Below, piece after piece: positions 1 to 6,775 of a DNA stretch of 10,906 nucleotides (position 1 is the stretch's first letter; every line of letters begins with the position of its first letter). The stretch lies in contig JAXIUW010212953.1 of the NCBI GenBank assembly GCA_035591015.1, positions 1 to 10,906 on the forward strand. Reading direction: 5' to 3'. The position numbers and the translations under genes were made by a program. This stretch comes from Cephalothrix simula (taxonomy: Eukaryota; Nemertea; Palaeonemertea; Archinemertea; Cephalotrichidae). The notes under the pieces were generated by a model that saw nothing but the letters and a program-made list of their open reading frames with translations, ran no database searches and was not told the DNA's origin.

Positions 1-145
1 CAAAAAGAACAAAAAACTGTTTTTTATTACATTTTACATTTTTGTTTACATCCGGGTACTTTCAAAAATGGCGTCGATTTAGCCCATACCCAATGTTGGT
101 ATAGCCAGACTACTGATCGGCAAGGGTTGCCAGTAGGTTCTATTA

Positions 146-153
146 TGACGTCA
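146..153. promoter_or_regulatory. Palindromic CRE/ATF-type site
   Basis: The sequence reads TGACGTCA, the full palindromic cAMP-response element bound by CREB/ATF-family bZIP proteins. The same 8-mer also occurs at 4322-4329 (inside the MITE-like element of intron 2) and at 9751-9758 (inside the intron 4 minisatellite). Only this copy lies upstream of the gene, about 1.2 kb from the start codon. It is an exact consensus match, but its function is unproven. Confidence 0.35.
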
Positions 154-180
154 TTATTCAAATTTTAGCTCGTGGGCCGC

Positions 181-247
181 GGATCGGCAGATCGGCAGCG
201 TTTATTGGAGAAAACGGTGGGCGGCGCCGGATAGGCAGATCGGCAGC
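181..247. repeat. Short direct repeat (GGATCGGCAGATCGGCAGC-type)
   Basis: Two 19-base copies at 181-199 and 229-247 match at 18 of 19 positions. Each contains an internal GATCGGCAG-type doublet. The 29 bases between them are unrelated. This is a local duplication in a G+C-richer patch; I do not recognise the family. Confidence 0.6.
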
Positions 248-263
248 TACGCTGTCGAGACTT

Positions 264-275
264 GCCGATATCGGC
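264..275. repeat. Perfect 12-bp palindrome GCCGATATCGGC
   Basis: The 12 bases are identical to their reverse complement. The same pattern, GCCGA then a short A/T core then TCGGC, recurs at 4484-4497, 4527-4540 and 10867-10878. It therefore looks like a recurrent word of this genome rather than an isolated accident. Confidence 0.5.
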
Positions 276-304
276 GAAAACAGTTCCTTGGATATGTATG
301 GGTT

Positions 305-320
305 CGATTGGCGCCAATCG
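305..320. promoter_or_regulatory. Perfect 16-bp palindrome with two opposed CCAAT boxes
   Basis: CGATTGGCGCCAATCG is an exact palindrome. Each arm carries a CCAAT pentamer (ATTGG on one side, CCAAT on the other), and the centre TTGGCGCC resembles an E2F-type core. Such composite sites occur in animal promoters as NF-Y and E2F targets. It lies about 1.05 kb upstream of the Groucho/TLE start codon. The palindrome is seen directly; the binding assignment is inference. Confidence 0.35.
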
Positions 321-418
321 AGGTCTTCTAGGGGGCGACTGGGCCGCTTCACTGGGATTTCCCGTACTGTGTATATGATCGTATATTATCATAGAAAAGC
401 TCGATTAAAGTATTTTGT

Positions 419-522
419 AATAAACAAATCCACGATAACAATTTTTTTGAATTTTTTAAATTTTCAAAATTAATTATGAAAATTTAAAAATTCAAAAAAT
501 AGTTATTGTGCATTTGTTTATT
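419..522. repeat. Long AT-rich inverted repeat (foldback)
   Basis: The arms 419-471 and 472-522 are reverse complements apart from a few mismatches and two single-base length differences in T/A runs. They meet at a TA centre with essentially no loop. The ends read AATAAACAAAT and ATTTGTTTATT, and the inner sequence alternates T-rich and A-rich runs. The arms are too long and too similar for simple AT-richness to explain. It could be a foldback MITE or a cruciform-forming element. It sits about 80 bp upstream of the E-box cluster and could mark the promoter's outer edge. Confidence 0.7.
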
Positions 523-598
523 ATTGTCGTAAAACACGGATTATTGTGTTTTTCAGTGTTTTTCCAGGTTTTTCATATCTTGTACCAAGGCTAAAAAA

Positions 599-1020
599 CA
601 CGTGGTCCAAGCTGCGAATTTTTGACACTCGCATGTCAAAACCACGTGCTCTGCAATAAACTCCTCCCAAATGTGTTGACATATGCTTACACGTGATTGC
701 CCAACTATCTGTAAACAAACGCTTTGGTAGTTATTAAGTGGTTTTTTTTTCGTCAGGGTTTACATTTAAAGACAATCTGTACAAATTATTTAATTTTTTA
801 CTTTTTGTATCTAATTTAATAACATGATTTAATTGTAGTGTTAGATTTTCATACTTTCTAATCAGCTTATAGGATACTCTCGAAAGCACGTGTTTTTCAC
901 CACGTGGATTTTGATTGGCAGTAATGTATTCGTAAAAGGGGTTTTCCCGTCAATCATTTAGTGGTTTCGATACTATTGGAAGAAACGTGTTAGTGTGCGC
1001 ATAATTAATTTATACACGTG
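599..1020. promoter_or_regulatory. Cluster of six CACGTG E-boxes upstream of Groucho/TLE
   Basis: Exact CACGTG palindromes lie at 599-604, 643-648, 690-695, 887-892, 901-906 and 1015-1020. I found none elsewhere in the window. Random expectation over this span is about 0.1, so the clustering is unlikely to be chance. CACGTG is bound by Myc/Max, USF, Clock-type and Hes/Hey bHLH proteins. A related CACGCG word, a Hairy/Hes class C site, occurs on the minus strand at 1128-1133. A forkhead-like GTAAACA at 711-717 and an inverted CCAAT at 914-918 lie in the same block. Hes/Hey proteins recruit Groucho, so feedback control is a reasonable inference. The sequence alone does not say which factor binds. 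Confidence 0.6.
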
Positions 1021-1060
1021 GTGTACAGTTTAAAGTCGATCATAGAGTTTGTTGATAGGG

Positions 1061-1085
1061 CCAATCATTTGTTTTCCATATAAGG
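1061..1085 (+). promoter_or_regulatory. Candidate core promoter: CCAAT box and CArG/TATA-like element
   Basis: CCAAT at 1061-1065 is followed by CCATATAAGG at 1076-1085. The latter is an exact CArG box (CC, six A/T, GG), the SRF site, and it also includes a TATA-like TATAAGG. If used as a TATA box it would place transcription start near 1110, about 255 bases before the start codon. A second TATA-like word (GTATATAGA) lies near 1165. The motif matches are seen; the start site is inferred without transcript data. Confidence 0.4.
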
Positions 1086-1109
1086 AAGGTTTATTTGCCT
1101 AGTGCTATT

Positions 1110-1366
1110 GTTACTCATAGCTAATCCCGCGTGTAGATTATGCCGTGTGTGGCATCTGTTCGAGGTATATAGACAGTGATAGACCAAGCTGCGCAAAATG
1201 GTGGATATCTAAACACAATTCCATTGGATTTAGGTCGAGAATTAATCACTGGTGGATTGTAGCAGTCATTCAGTGTGGTTGCAAGGAGTACGATACTGGC
1301 TATACTTGAGTGTGTAATTTGGATTTTTTCTCATAACTGTTCAAAATAAAACCCTCAATCGTGGAT
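1110..1366 (+). other. gro: Presumed 5' UTR of Groucho/TLE
   Basis: This stretch lies between the candidate core promoter and the start codon. An in-frame TAA at 1334-1336, with no ATG between it and 1367, supports the start choice. I see no splice acceptor or conserved structure in it, and its left boundary is a guess from the TATA-like element. A short GTGGAT word recurs here (for example near 1202, 1251 and 1361), with no known meaning. Confidence 0.35.
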
Positions 1367-1387
1367 ATGTACCCGAACCCTCGGCCG
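1367..1387 (+). CDS. gro: Groucho/TLE corepressor, exon 1 (start, MYPNPRP)
   Basis: The gene encodes a Groucho/TLE corepressor. It does not bind DNA itself; it is recruited in the nucleus by Hes/Hey, Runx, Tcf/Lef and Fox or homeodomain factors, and it silences targets partly through histone deacetylases. This exon encodes MYPNPRP. A MYP start followed by a short Pro/Arg stretch is typical of the family, in both vertebrate TLEs and fly Groucho. The ATG follows an in-frame TAA at 1334-1336. The exon ends at CCG before a GTGAGT donor, in phase 0, and exon 2 starts in phase 0. The five visible exons give 97 codons, against about 700-800 residues for full family members, so most of the gene (GP, CcN, SP and WD40 parts) lies to the right. 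The short family member AES/TLE5 shares this N-terminus and cannot be excluded from this window alone. Confidence 0.85.
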
Positions 1388-1775
1388 GTGAGTGTCAACC
1401 TATTGTTATTGTGATCTTGTTAAGAGAGGAAGGTGCGTTGTTGTGCATGAAAAGGCTTTTCACGCCGATCTGGGTCAGCGACCATTCACTGTGAGGGGGA
1501 GGAGGTATCGCGCTCATTGTTCAGTCTAACTCTTTCATGGCCGACAGCATGATGCGTCCTGAAAATGTACGTTGTATTGGATATGAATTTTCTTGGATTT
1601 AACCATAAGTTTTTGTAGAATTCCTAATGGCTATATGTGTATTCTCTATCGTGGATTATGCTTTATTGATTTATTGAGTCTACAATTCTTGGATATTTAT
1701 TTGTCATGTTTGTGTGTAGTACAAAAATGATGAGATGAAAATTGAATGTATTGTAATGATTTTGTCCATTTTCAG
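1388..1775 (+). other. gro: Intron 1 of Groucho/TLE
   Basis: The intron runs from GTGAGT to a pyrimidine-rich TTTGTCCATTTTCAG acceptor, is 388 bp long and is in phase 0. Apart from a possible alternative first exon (listed separately) I see no repeat or other feature. Confidence 0.8.
1537..1566 (+). CDS. gro: Possible alternative first exon of Groucho/TLE (MADSMMRPEN)
   Basis: Inside intron 1 an ATG opens a ten-codon frame, MADSMMRPEN, that runs directly into GTACGT, an acceptable donor. The phase is 0, so splicing to exon 2 would keep the corepressor frame and replace MYPNPRP. The preceding base is T rather than the usual G, and the initiation context is only fair. Vertebrate TLE genes do use alternative N-termini, but nothing here proves this one. 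Chance is a real possibility for so short a frame. Confidence 0.15.
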
Positions 1776-1873
1776 GGGCCACCCCAGCCGGGACAACCTT
1801 TCAAATTCACGGTTTCAGAGTCCTGTGATCGAATCAAAGAGGAATTTAACTTTCTTCAAGCACAGTATCATAG
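1776..1873 (+). CDS. gro: Groucho/TLE corepressor, exon 2 (start of Q domain)
   Basis: The exon encodes residues 8-39 plus two bases of the next codon. It begins [12 protein letters not shown] and continues through [15 protein letters not shown]. The GQPFKFT...DRIKEEF.FLQAQYH pattern is diagnostic of the Groucho/TLE Q domain, where the first amphipathic helix drives tetramerisation. The acceptor is TTTTCAG and the donor GTACTA, weaker than the others. The last two bases, AG, join the T of exon 3 to make Ser, as expected in the family. Reading on past the donor meets TAA at 1929-1931, so intron retention would truncate the protein. Confidence 0.93.
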
Positions 1874-2934
1874 GTACTATGTTTTTCTTATGTTTTTGTC
1901 GGGCATGGGCATAAGCTTAGTCCAATTCTAATGCTATCAGTCTTATGTTTACTATTTTTGGGATTTTCGAAATTGATTTCATAAATATGCAGGGATATAA
2001 AAAAATATTTGACATGATAGTTCAATAATTAATTGCTTTATATGCTAAACATTATGTATAAAATGCACTGTGTATCTTATTTCCTATAGTGTTCCAGTTT
2101 TTGGCCAAAATTATTGGCGGGTGCTTTGTGTTCATACTCCGATACTTTCGTGCGATGAGATATAAAATTTATCCTATATCATAAAAGTATCCTATATACA
2201 TAATTGATTAGAAAAGTATCCAGTTGCTCCATAATAACGCTGAAAATATTTAGAATAGTTTTTTGGTTTAGTTACTCTATTTGTTACCTAATTTTTACTG
2301 ATTTATTACTTATAATAATGAATTTATAGTACTCCTGAATCGCTAAATGTGTTGAGCATGCGCGTCAAATCGAAACCACTCACGTTGTAAACATAACCGC
2401 GTTTTTTCAAGAAACTTTTTAAATACTAAATACATTTGATGAACCTATTGTATGTAAGGTAAAGTGCATTTTGTCAATCTTTTGATTAAGCTTATAATAG
2501 TCATTTAGTGACAAGATTATAAAGGATGTCATTCAAAATTTAAAACAATGAAAAACATCAAACATGTCACTAAGGTTGTTGAACATCGCCAGTTCACCTA
2601 TAGTTCTTAAAATTTTGTCAATAAAATAAAGCATTTCATCCCCAAATATAATTAATAACCTAATCTATGTTAGGCATTCAATCAGTTTGAACTTTGTTAA
2701 ATATATACTTACCAAATATTTAGCCTTTATGAAATTTAATGAGCATCTCAGAAACCCTTTTTTAAAGCATTTGTATGGTGTCTCTGCTGTAGACTAGTGT
2801 ATGTCCTCAATATCAATCTATTCTTTCCTAGTCTAGAGCCATAACATTAAGGACATTGATCCTTTGGGTTTTTTTGCAACTTCTGATTTCAAATTAGTAA
2901 TAACTTATTAACTTGGTGTTTTTTAGTTTAGACC
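1874..2934 (+). other. Intron 2, left part: no gene seen
   Basis: This is AT-rich intronic DNA. Short words such as AAAAGTATCC (around 2184 and 2212) recur, but I see no coding frame, RNA gene or clear transposon boundary. Confidence 0.6.
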
Positions 2935-3385
2935 TTAATTGAGGGGGGTCAGGATCCCACTCCCGATAGCGAAATTTTGCGATTTCCCGCTCCCGATTTC
3001 TTAATTAGACTTCTCGATTCCATTCTCCCGGACATGTTGATCCTGATCCCGTCTTCCCGATTGGTTGCGGTATTGAGATATCCCGATAATATTTTCCCGA
3101 ATGGCTACATGTCATACATGTTCAATTTGTTCTTGGTCAAATAATGATCAATAATATCAAATGAAATTAAGATCTACCTGACTCCCGGAATCCAATTTGG
3201 TTGAGAATTTTGACTCTCCCGATACTCGAATCTGATTTTTAGCCAATTTTGATGCTCCCGATTCAGATTCAAAGGCCCATTTTAATCCTCCTGTTCTCCT
3301 GTTTCATTTTTCGTTTCCCGCTCCCGACTCGATTTTTCCCTCATTTCCTGCACCCGATTCGACCCCTTCACCCCCTCTTAATTAA
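2935..3385. mobile_element. TCCCGAT-rich repeat element with TTAATT-bounded inverted ends
   Basis: The left end reads TTAATTGAGGGGGGTC. The reverse complement of the right end begins TTAATTAAGAGGGGGTG, so the two form an imperfect inverted pair. Between them the exact 7-mer TCCCGAT occurs six times in one orientation (2961, 2991, 3055, 3081, 3217, 3256), alongside many CTCCCG, CCCGATT and CTCGATT variants. I saw no ATCGGGA on this strand. This looks like a degenerate strand-asymmetric repeat packaged as a roughly 450-bp non-autonomous element. No transposase frame is present. The family is not recognised. Confidence 0.45.
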
Positions 3386-3446
3386 ATCATAACAAAATTT
3401 TGCATAAGGTTAGTCTAAATTTTTGGCTTTGTCCACGTAGGCTTAA

Positions 3447-3614
3447 CCCTTTCGGCTTTCGCGACAGTCATGACAGGCCATACTGCAAAATTTGTGTCAG
3501 CTACCAACGGAGCTACCGACAAAGGAGTCATAGTACCCTGCTACAGATGGAGATATCCGTCAAAATTATTTTGCAGTATGGATGACGGGCCTTCATATGT
3601 CACTATCTAGGGCT
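3447..3614. mobile_element. Small foldback element flanked by TTAA (piggyBac-like MITE candidate)
   Basis: TTAA at 3443-3446 precedes CCCTTTCGG, and TTAA at 3615-3618 follows a right end whose reverse complement starts AGCCCTAGATAG. TTAA targets with CCCT-type termini are typical of the piggyBac superfamily. Inside, a perfect 14-bp inverted repeat (CCATACTGCAAAAT, 3478-3491, pairing with 3568-3581) gives the element a stem. The outer termini match poorly and are offset by two bases, so the boundaries are approximate. It has no coding capacity. Confidence 0.4.
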
Positions 3615-3618
3615 TTAA

Positions 3619-4031
3619 AGATCATTAAAAATGTTACCTATTATATTTGCGATTTGTACCAAATAAACTAGGATTTTTTATTGGGTCAAAGCAAGTGTAC
3701 AGCCCAAACCCCATCGAAGAGAAGATCACTCCATACCTATCCTGTACTGACACATTCAATACTTTTGTCATATATCGCTTCTTTCGTGTCAGTGTACAGA
3801 ACTCCATTCAAATATTGATCATTTTTTTCAAAATTGCAGCAGTACTGGCTGGCACTCGACCACTCACGCCCATCACGTTATGATTAGTCAATGGAAATAA
3901 ATTATATACAAATTAACTCCGCTTGATTCCATGTCATGGCATATTGCATTCTGATTAGCTAACTAAAGTCTGTTGGCAAATTTGGGCAAATACTATTTGC
4001 ACCAGAATTATAGTGGTTGAGTCTGGTGAGG
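3619..4031 (+). other. Intron 2, middle part: no gene seen
   Basis: This is intronic sequence between two repeat blocks. A 78-codon frame on the plus strand (3647-3883) lacks any recognisable motif or splice context, and I judge it fortuitous. Nothing else stands out. Confidence 0.5.
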
Positions 4032-4048
4032 GTGTGTGTGTGTGTGTG
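4032..4048. repeat. GT dinucleotide microsatellite
   Basis: An uninterrupted GT run of 8.5 units lies in intron 2, just left of the TTAAGCATACA-type array. It is probably length-polymorphic. Confidence 0.9.
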
Positions 4049-4244
4049 ACATTGTTTAACAGAGTACACCTTTAAGCATACATTAGAAACATACAATGCA
4101 ATGAAAGAGTATATGGGAAGCATAAATAATTTTAAGTGCACATGGGAAGCGTAAATGACAGCTTAAGCATTCAATATATGTATATAGCATATACAGGAAG
4201 CGTACAATTATTTTTAAGCATACAGCGAAAAAAAATAGGTTTAT

Positions 4245-4557
4245 CCCTTTGAACCAGGTGCTCGCCAGGCCTATTTAGCTATATTCCGGGCCTTGCAGCC
4301 TATAAAAACATTACATCACAGTGACGTCATGGTGCAATAGCTATGATGTCATGAAATTATTGATGACATGGAAAATCGATTTCTGATATATTGATACATA
4401 TATTGATTAAATTTGGTTACTGTATGACTACTCATAATAAATTTACATGGTCCCACAAACTGTGCGCATGTGCTCAGTTTTGAGCCGAAATATCGGCCTT
4501 ACGGGTCACAGACACGTAATTTCTGAGCCGATATTTCGGCCTTACGGGCGCAAAGGG
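4245..4557. mobile_element. 313-bp MITE-like insertion with CCCTTTG termini and TTAT duplication
   Basis: TTAT at 4241-4244 precedes CCCTTTGAACC, and the right end GGCGCAAAGGG is followed by TTAT at 4558-4561. This gives an inverted terminal pair matching at 9 of 11 positions and a 4-bp direct repeat. The right flank TTATGCATACA resembles the TTAAGCATACA unit of the surrounding array, consistent with insertion into a TTAA-like site there. Piggybac-type elements use TTAA and CCCT-like ends, so that superfamily is the leading guess. Inside are a TGACGTCA site (4322-4329) and a paired palindromic repeat (4482-4548). There is no open frame, so it is non-autonomous. Confidence 0.55.
4482..4548. 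repeat. 24-bp direct repeat whose cores are also inverted copies
   Basis: Copies at 4482-4505 and 4525-4548 agree at 22 of 24 positions. Their 14-base cores, GCCGAAATATCGGC and GCCGATATTTCGGC, are exact reverse complements of each other, while the flanks GA and CTTACGGG are in direct orientation. The two cores can therefore pair as a stem. This lies near the right end of the MITE-like insertion and could be a subterminal transposase-binding pair. Confidence 0.6.
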
Positions 4558-4773
4558 TTATGCATACAATGGCTTTTTTCTTAAGTGTACAGCATACAAA
4601 GCCCAAAAAATTAAGCATATAGTGCACAGAGGGAATCGCACATAAGTTTTTTATTTACGGAAATTACTTATTTGTGCTAACATGATTTTACAGTAGATCA
4701 CACATATCCTAACACCTGCTGTTGTAGGCTGTAGAATTTCAGTAAACCAACTGGTTATTCATAATTTTTTCAG

Positions 4774-4837
4774 TCTAAAGATGGAATGTGAAAAATTGGC
4801 ACAAGAAAAGACGGAAATGCAAAGACATTATGTAATG
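4774..4837 (+). CDS. gro: Groucho/TLE corepressor, exon 3 (Q domain)
   Basis: The exon completes the Ser codon and then encodes [21 protein letters not shown]. This matches the family's conserved [19 protein letters not shown] helix, part of the coiled-coil-like tetramerisation surface of the Q domain. The acceptor is ATAATTTTTTCAG and the donor is a consensus GTAAGT. The exon is 64 bp, from phase 2 to phase 0. Met where many relatives have Leu (LKM for LKL) is the only notable change, and it is conservative. Confidence 0.95.
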
Positions 4838-5574
4838 GTAAGTCTTTTAGTATCAAACTATTGAGTATGAAATATAAAAGATCAAAAGATGAAGAAAATC
4901 GGATGATGTTCTATGTATATACTAGTAACTTAAAAATTCCTTACACCCCCATCCACATATCATAGAAAGGACATTGGAAACATCTTGAAAGAGCATTAGA
5001 ATTTACACATCATGATGATTTCTTGGCACTGAATTGTATTAAAAAAGCTGAAAAATATACTACACTTTTAATTTGTCGACTGTGGATCACAGACTCTGGT
5101 AGAGAAAGGTAGCACCGACTCGAGTATCCCAGCTCATTTTGGGAGAAACTCTTTTTCCATCCCAAATGGGCTGCGATACCGAGGCCTGTTCTGTGGAGGG
5201 AAAGATTGGGGGGTTCTTTAATATCCTAAAAAGATGGATGGGATTTTATCTATTTTTGGCATTTTGCACTCCACCCAGTTCAAGACAAGAAATTTAAAAA
5301 AACCTGTGATATGTAGATTTTCATGCCCTTTGCAAAAAATGTTAATGGGTTAGGGGTTCTGATGCTCCTTCTATGAGACTAGGACATCTCGATGGGGGCA
5401 ACATTTATCCAGTTTTTCTGGTGATTTCATTGTTAGTTGATGATTATCGCCTAAATGAATTGTACTTTTCATTGTTTATTGCCTATATTTCCTTAAACAT
5501 AACCCAAAATGATTATATTATGATTGAATGATTAGGATTTATTTGATAAAAATTTATTTTTTTATATTTTGTAG
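4838..5574 (+). other. gro: Intron 3 of Groucho/TLE
   Basis: This 737-bp phase-0 intron runs from GTAAGT to TTTTTATATTTTGTAG. It contains one imperfect hairpin at 5124-5179, listed separately. I see no gene in it. Confidence 0.8.
5124..5179. repeat. Imperfect hairpin in intron 3
   Basis: The arms 5124-5144 (GTATCCCAGCTCATTTTGGGA) and 5160-5179 are reverse complements except for two mismatches and one extra T, with a 15-base loop. Weaker complementarity extends outward (CGACTCGA against CGAGGCC). It may be a decayed foldback element or a stem in the pre-mRNA. Confidence 0.5.
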
Positions 5575-5619
5575 TACTATGAAATGTCATATGGACTTAA
5601 TGTTGAAATGCATAAACAG
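5575..5619 (+). CDS. gro: Groucho/TLE corepressor, exon 4 (Q domain)
   Basis: The 45-bp exon encodes YYEMSYGLNVEMHKQ, one of the most conserved stretches of Groucho/TLE proteins, at the linker and start of the second helical part of the Q domain. It is phase 0 at both ends, with TTTTGTAG as acceptor and CAG|GTAAGT as donor. Because it is symmetric, skipping it would keep the frame but remove 15 conserved residues. Confidence 0.95.
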
Positions 5620-6648
5620 GTAAGTGTCTTATTGAAAAATAAGTTTTAATTACTAGTATCTTAATTAGCCCGTTAATTGGGCTCGGGATTTGGCCCCACC
5701 ATCCAAAACAAGAAACATGATATTGACGATGGCAAGCAGGGCATATTATATATTTTATTGCACCAGATTCCTGACCACAGTATTTCTAGTACTCAAGCTG
5801 AGAAAGGGTTAAAAAAGAAAGGTTTTGATCAGCACTAACCTTGAAATCAGGGAATTTTAATTTGGCCTTCAAAAGTCATGGAGAAGTCAGAGAATCTCAT
5901 TCCCCAAAGTAGGGGAATTTTTATTCTTCCAGGGTTTCCGCCAGAAAAATTTGTCGCTTTACACATAATAATCTTTGCGATTATCATGGAATTATGTCGC
6001 TTTACGCATACAAAATCTTTGTGCACTTTTTGCGAAGAGTCCTGGAAATCAGGGAAAATGTAAATCGGCCACCCTGTTAAGGTCTATTTTTATGATCAGC
6101 CTAAGTTAGGCTAAATTAGTATTTTTTTAATAACCAGTGATTAAAAATTGATTCTTTTTTACTGAATGCAATCCTAATATTGATTAGTGTGCGCAACCTT
6201 TGCGTGGATGACTTTTCATCAGTGAACAGTCATCATTTATTCATTATCTACCCATTAGGAAATATATTGGATTTTGAAGTTAAGTATAAATGTAAAAGTA
6301 ATCACATTTCACTTTTTTAATGTGTAAAATCAATACCATAGATAAAATTTAATAACTGAGATTAATTGATTTTAAAAAATATTTTAGTATACCGTACTGG
6401 CCCCTTATCAGTTTTTAGAGTCAGATGCTCCGGTATCATTCTAATGATTTCCACTTTTCAAAGGAAAGTTCAGGTACCACTCAGGTTTCCAACACTGATT
6501 TACGAAAATAAGACAAATCAGTCTACTTTTAGATATGAAGTAAAGCACATTGCTAAAGACAGTAATGACGTTCAGACCCCCTCTAAGGCCTTGTAAGGAA
6601 TAAAAGCAGGAAAGTGTTTTCTGAACTAGCCTTGCATAACATCAACAT
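5620..6648 (+). other. Intron 4, left part: no gene seen
   Basis: This is AT-rich intronic sequence. A short palindromic stretch AGCCCGTTAATTGGGCT lies around 5667-5683, and GAAAGGGTTAA at 5802-5812 resembles a lone right end of the TTAA/CCCTTT elements seen in intron 2. The plus-strand frames at 5878-6063 and 6366-6596 have no recognisable domain. Confidence 0.5.
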
Positions 6649-6673
6649 CATTCAGCTCAAAATCAGCTGAATG
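6649..6673. repeat. Perfect short hairpin in intron 4
   Basis: CATTCAGCT (6649-6657) and AGCTGAATG (6665-6673) pair perfectly around a 7-base loop, and one further T-A pair extends the stem. A second small stem, ATTAGAC with GTCTAAT, follows shortly after. No RNA family is recognised. Confidence 0.4.
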
Positions 6674-6775
6674 AACAATTATATTAGACCTATTCAAGTC
6701 TAATTTGTCTAGCTTAGAGTCTACCTTAGAATATTGCTCTGTGTTGACTTTTTGATAACGGTTAGAAGAACCAGC

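Larger units (their letters stand above)
1..598. other. Distal upstream non-coding region
   Basis: I see no convincing gene here; the open frames on both strands are short and have no recognisable motif. The first 350 bases are richer in G+C than the rest of the window and contain repeated GGCAGATCGGCAG words, two perfect palindromes and a TGACGTCA site, each listed separately. A YY1-like word (AAAATGGCGTC) lies at 65-75 and a forkhead-like TGTTTAC near 43-49; both are single-word matches. The segment may be distal regulatory DNA of the downstream Groucho/TLE gene, a neighbouring promoter, or decayed repeat sequence. Confidence 0.5.
4060..4640. repeat. Degenerate TTAAGCATACA-type repeat array, split by an insertion
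   Basis: Units resembling TTTAAGCATACA, GGGAAGCATAAAT or GGAAGCGTAAAT recur at irregular spacing from about 4070 to 4225. They resume from 4558 to about 4625 with TTATGCATACAATGG, TTAAGTGTACAGCATAC and TTAAGCATATAGTGCAC. The intervening 4245-4557 has a different composition and is listed as an insertion. The same vocabulary on both sides shows that one array was interrupted. I do not recognise the repeat family. Confidence 0.55.

Noticed and set aside
301-309. GGTTCGATT resembling a tRNA/SINE B box
   Set aside because: No A box lies at the right distance upstream, there is no cloverleaf, and the bases belong to the CCAAT palindrome.
1-598. An upstream neighbouring gene
   Set aside because: The short frames on both strands (158-392, 288-473, 521-718) carry no domain, and much of their sequence is direct repeat, palindrome or foldback.
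1746-1931. 61-codon plus-strand open frame overlapping exon 2
   Set aside because: The conserved part is the genuine exon 1776-1873; the rest is read-through into introns 1 and 2 and not a separate gene.
3647-3883. 78-codon plus-strand frame in intron 2
   Set aside because: It has no motif, no splice context and repeats on both sides; the length is unremarkable in AT-rich DNA.
5802-5812. GAAAGGGTTAA as the right end of another TTAA/CCCTTT element
   Set aside because: No matching left end was found within a few hundred bases, so a single short word is not enough.
6420-6437. Minus-strand translation DTGASD resembling a retroviral-type aspartic protease active site
   Set aside because: A stop codon lies two codons upstream (H, stop, N before DTGASD) and another four residues after it (SKN, stop), and the usual hydrophobic residues before DTG are missing. 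No other retroelement motif is nearby.
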